Assembly: GCA_002491195.1 (NCBI GenBank)
Contig: DKVL01000013.1
Location: 1 to 16,201 of the forward strand
DNA: 16,201 nt
Source: Lachnospiraceae bacterium UBA7179
GTDB taxonomy: Bacteria > Bacillota > Clostridia > Lachnospirales > Lachnospiraceae
Direction of reading: 5' to 3'
Position 1 is the first letter of the stretch. Every line of letters starts with the position of its first letter. The notes under the pieces are model-generated. The model made no database searches, was not told the DNA's origin, and saw only the letters and a program-made list of their open reading frames with translations. This document shows positions 13,658 to 16,201 of the stretch, piece by piece. Made by a program: the position numbers and the translations under genes.

Positions 13658-16132
13658 TTATTGAACTTCCAAACCTGCCATATCCTTATACACCAATGCA
13701 TACGCATGGAAAGTATTGGTATTAATCGTTATCGTTTCGGGATTCTCATCCATATCATTATAAATCTGAACCTCTCCGTTTTTAGAGACACAGACTAAAG
13801 CAAACTCGCGCCCTGCTTTGTACAGATCTTTTTCAATAGATAATGTAATCTGAATGGGAGATTCTGTCTGGTAAGCCACTTTGTTTCCCCTTGATCTATC
13901 TGCAAAAATGTTATAAGTTCTTGCAATCGTATATTCTGGGAAAAGAGACTCTATCGCCTCAATGCACTTTGTTCCCTGCACAGAATTTACCACTACCGCA
14001 TCCTTTACTGATGTCGTGTAGATTGGTCTGACTGCTGCTACATAGCTGTATCTCTTTATGTCTTCCGGGGAAGTCGGTTTCCATGCTTTCATAACATTAA
14101 CGCTGCCTGTATCAGATGCACTGCTGCTTGATGAAGAAGAACTGTCCGTGTCTGATGCATTATTAGAATCACTTGGGACTGACGGTTTGCTATCATCTGG
14201 AATGCTCGGTTTATCTGGTTCTTCCGGTGTTGCTGGTTTGTCTGGCTCTTCTGGCGTTGTCGGTTTATCCGGTTCGTCTGGCGTTGTCGGTTTGTCTACT
14301 TCATCTTTCTCATTTGCAAATACAAAGTTGCTGAAACTGGTCAGCACAAACGAAACTGTATCCTCACCAATGATTTCAGGCGCAAGCACCTCTTTAACCG
14401 TATTGTTGTCAGAATAATGTATGATTCTCATCCTATTTGGCAGAACGCCCTTAGGAATTGGCATTGTAATCGTTACTGGCACATCCAGTTCACCACTGAC
14501 ACCTTCTAAGCTGATATCAAGCTTCACAAAATTATGGTAAACCGTAGCATCAACTGGCACTTCTCCCTGTGGCGGCGTTATCTTTAATGTCAGCTTTGCA
14601 TCTTTTTCTTTTGAATTTAATGCAGCACCAACAACTTTAATCTGCCCCTCCGCATTGGGTAGAACATCTGATAAAGATTCGTCCACAACTGGTGTTTCGA
14701 CACTGATTCCCATAGCCGTTTTATACTTGTTTTCCAGAGTTTCAATCTTATTACTTACGCCCTCATCCGTCTGCATTGCAAGCTTTAATTCGTCAGCAGT
14801 TGTCTTATTGGTCAGCTTCTCTATTGTCTCTACTGCATTTGAGGAATCCAGGTTTTCTATCGTCAGATCAATTCTATCATTGACATTTGTACTGTTTTCT
14901 CTTGTATCATATATCACAGAATGCGCTGACTCCTCACTGTGACTATATACAGTTACATCCGCGCTTAACGCTGTAACTGTGACTGTATAGGCTCCCTCCT
15001 CATACATGTTTTGTGCGGCATCATAAATAATAGGCGAAGAAAAATTTCCGAAAGTACTACTACCATTTTTTGATCCACCTACACGACAAACCCATACCAA
15101 ATAACCACCTGCATTTTCTGGTAGGGAAAAAGAGATTTTTCCCGGATCGTTTTCCACCCACTGAGGTGCCTCCGGCGTCGGTAATGCTTTCGGTTTATTA
15201 TATTTCCACTCTGATGTAAACTCTGACCATTCACTGTCAGCATATCCCATTAACTCATTGCCTTCTGCCTTCACCCTTAACTTGTATGCTCCACTTTCTT
15301 CTAAATGCATACGCATATCATAAACATAAGCAGGATCATGGTTAACTCCTTGATACACAGTTGTCAATTTGTTGCCATCCTTATATATTTCAACAACATA
15401 GCTATCCTCGCAATGCTCCACCAGAGACATTACATAATATCCCTTGATCTTTCCTTCTTCCTCCTTCCAACTGATTGTAGGTGTATCAAGTTTTATCAAC
15501 TCTCCTTCCATCTCTGTTTCCTGCAGAGCCATTATTTCGAGTTCCTGCGCCATCGCTGCATCAAGATCAGTGACTGCTTCAGGAGTCGCATTTACAAGCG
15601 TTTCGTCAGTGACCGTTTCCGTTGTTTCTTCTGAATCCGGATCAGCCTTCGGGACAGTTTCTGTCGACCCTGATTCACCCGCAGAGTCTGCATCCGATTC
15701 TGTCTTCAGAGCAGTGTTTTCGGGATCTGATTCATTCGTAGAAGTTCCATTTGATCCTGTATCCGGAGTAGTTTTTTCGGGATCTGATTCACCCGCAGAG
15801 CCCTCATTCACTCCTGTATCTGGAGTAGTTTTTTCGGAATCTGATTCACCTGCAGAGCCCTCATCCGCTCCTGTATTCGGAGTAGTTTTTTCGGGATCTG
15901 ATTCACCCGCAGAGTCCTTATCCGCTCCTGTATTCGGAGTAGTTTCTTCTGACGCTGATTCATTCGAAGAATTTTCACTTGTTACAGAATTTCCGTCGGA
16001 AGCTGCCGGCTCCTCCGTCTGCACAGTCTCCTCAACACCTCCTTCCGCTGCCACCACAGCACTGGCATTGCTAAATACCATTACCGCTGTCATTATTGCA
16101 GCAAGAGTTCGTACTTTACAAACCTTTCGCAT
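13658..16132 (-). CDS. Large secreted repeat protein with FnIII-like domains
   Basis: The 824-residue protein starts with a Sec signal peptide (basic MRKVCKVR, hydrophobic core, cleavage near ASA at 23-25 or VAA at 27-29). An acidic Thr/Ser/Glu-rich region follows to about 190, including five 19-residue repeats at 58-152. Next come two beta-rich, fibronectin-III-like domains (about 210-400), a helical segment, a beta domain before a linker of four 9-residue DKPTTPEEP-type repeats, a poly-Ser tract, and a C-terminal domain of about 120 residues. I do not recognise the family. No LPXTG motif, LysM, choline-binding or S-layer domain is seen, so wall attachment is unexplained. AGGAG lies 7 nt before the ATG at 16132. 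A TTG at 16138 is too close to it. An adhesin or matrix role is inference. Confidence 0.82.
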   Translation of the reverse strand: MRKVCKVRTLAAIMTAVMVFSNASAVVAAEGGVEETVQTEEPAASDGNSVTSENSSNESASEETTPNTGADKDSAGESDPEKTTPNTGADEGSAGESDSEKTTPDTGVNEGSAGESDPEKTTPDTGSNGTSTNESDPENTALKTESDADSAGESGSTETVPKADPDSEETTETVTDETLVNATPEAVTDLDAAMAQELEIMALQETEMEGELIKLDTPTISWKEEEGKIKGYYVMSLVEHCEDSYVVEIYKDGNKLTTVYQGVNHDPAYVYDMRMHLEESGAYKLRVKAEGNELMGYADSEWSEFTSEWKYNKPKALPTPEAPQWVENDPGKISFSLPENAGGYLVWVCRVGGSKNGSSTFGNFSSPIIYDAAQNMYEEGAYTVTVTALSADVTVYSHSEESAHSVIYDTRENSTNVNDRIDLTIENLDSSNAVETIEKLTNKTTADELKLAMQTDEGVSNKIETLENKYKTAMGISVETPVVDESLSDVLPNAEGQIKVVGAALNSKEKDAKLTLKITPPQGEVPVDATVYHNFVKLDISLEGVSGELDVPVTITMPIPKGVLPNRMRIIHYSDNNTVKEVLAPEIIGEDTVSFVLTSFSNFVFANEKDEVDKPTTPDEPDKPTTPEEPDKPATPEEPDKPSIPDDSKPSVPSDSNNASDTDSSSSSSSSASDTGSVNVMKAWKPTSPEDIKRYSYVAAVRPIYTTSVKDAVVVNSVQGTKCIEAIESLFPEYTIARTYNIFADRSRGNKVAYQTESPIQITLSIEKDLYKAGREFALVCVSKNGEVQIYNDMDENPETITINTNTFHAYALVYKDMAGLEVQ
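14189..14296 (-). repeat. Four 27-bp repeats coding a Pro-rich linker
   Basis: The codons for DKP recur at 14288-14296, 14261-14269, 14234-14242 and 14207-14215, exactly 27 bp apart. The units read DKPTTPDEP, DKPTTPEEP, DKPATPEEP and DKPSIPDDS. Such a linker usually spans the peptidoglycan or holds a domain away from the cell. Confidence 0.85.
15677..15961 (-). repeat. Five 57-bp tandem repeats coding 19-residue acidic units
   Basis: Five units of 19 residues (pattern ESDPEKTTPNTGADEGSAG) run from residue 58 to 152. The central three are nearly identical in DNA, and the outer ones are more diverged. Copy number could change by slippage or recombination without shifting the frame. Confidence 0.85.
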
Positions 16133-16178
16133 GTTCAATCTCCTCGTATATTATTTTCCGACAATTCCTTATTCTTAT

Positions 16179-16184
16179 TTTATA
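16179..16184 (-). promoter_or_regulatory. Probable -10 element of the surface protein gene
   Basis: On the minus strand, TATAAA (16184-16179) with TG one base before it. The -35 hexamer expected 17 nt upstream would fall just beyond the right edge of the window. Confidence 0.4.
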
Positions 16185-16201
16185 CCATCTGTAATCTTTT
16201 T

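Noticed and set aside
15677..15961. CRISPR-like regular repeats
   Set aside because: The 57-bp units are contiguous coding repeats with no spacers.

Overview
The window looks like chromosome of a gut-type Firmicute, most likely class Clostridia, family Lachnospiraceae. This rests on moderate GC content, strong GGAGG-type ribosome binding sites, sigma-A promoters with extended -10 (TGn) elements, a clostridial-type PurA, a secreted Thr/Ser/Glu-rich surface protein, and AAA-ATPase/PD-(D/E)XK proteins of kinds common in that family. No rRNA, tRNA, CRISPR array, insertion sequence or phage gene was seen. Genus and species cannot be fixed from the sequence alone.

Layout from left to right. (1) 53-1756 (-): an AAA-ATPase-like/DUF1703 protein with a C-terminal nuclease-like fold. 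(2) 2000-2278 (+): a two-helix membrane miniprotein with its own promoter. (3) 2287-4042 (+): the highlight, a queuosine-salvage cassette. A sigma-A promoter is followed by what reads as a preQ1 class I riboswitch aptamer (2343-2382) and two terminator-like hairpins. Then come a small radical SAM protein with an unusual Cx4Cx2C cluster motif and a YhhQ/VUT-family queuosine precursor transporter. The riboswitch, transporter and radical SAM gene together point to salvage of queuine or preQ1, with feedback control by preQ1. (4) 4049-6822 (-): a tight operon of rsgA, a tandem two-domain GNAT acetyltransferase and a single GNAT. It is preceded at 6929-7186 by a separate short transcription unit with a very good promoter, a 24-residue ORF and two hairpins. 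(5) 7222-9161 (-): a phosphinothricin-acetyltransferase-like GNAT overlapping a MATE efflux gene by 4 nt, a plausible detoxification pair.

(6) 9261-10637 (-): a DUF234-type AAA-ATPase with a nuclease-like C-terminus. Its roughly 190-nt leader holds an operator-like promoter and a 69-bp-period tandem repeat with hairpins. (7) 10868-12049 (-): an orphan BMP/PnrA-family nucleoside-binding lipoprotein. A compact three-way-junction RNA element (12082-12139) sits just before its ribosome binding site. (8) 12199-13497 (-): purA with clear promoter and terminator. Its IMP-site motifs depart from the E. coli pattern. The BMP lipoprotein next to it may supply purine nucleosides. (9) 13658-16132 (-): an 824-residue secreted repeat protein with five 57-bp repeats, FnIII-like domains, a Pro-rich linker, and no LPXTG anchor.

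Most genes are on the minus strand. Only the miniprotein and the queuosine cassette are on the plus strand, and they meet the rsgA operon tail to tail at 4042/4049.
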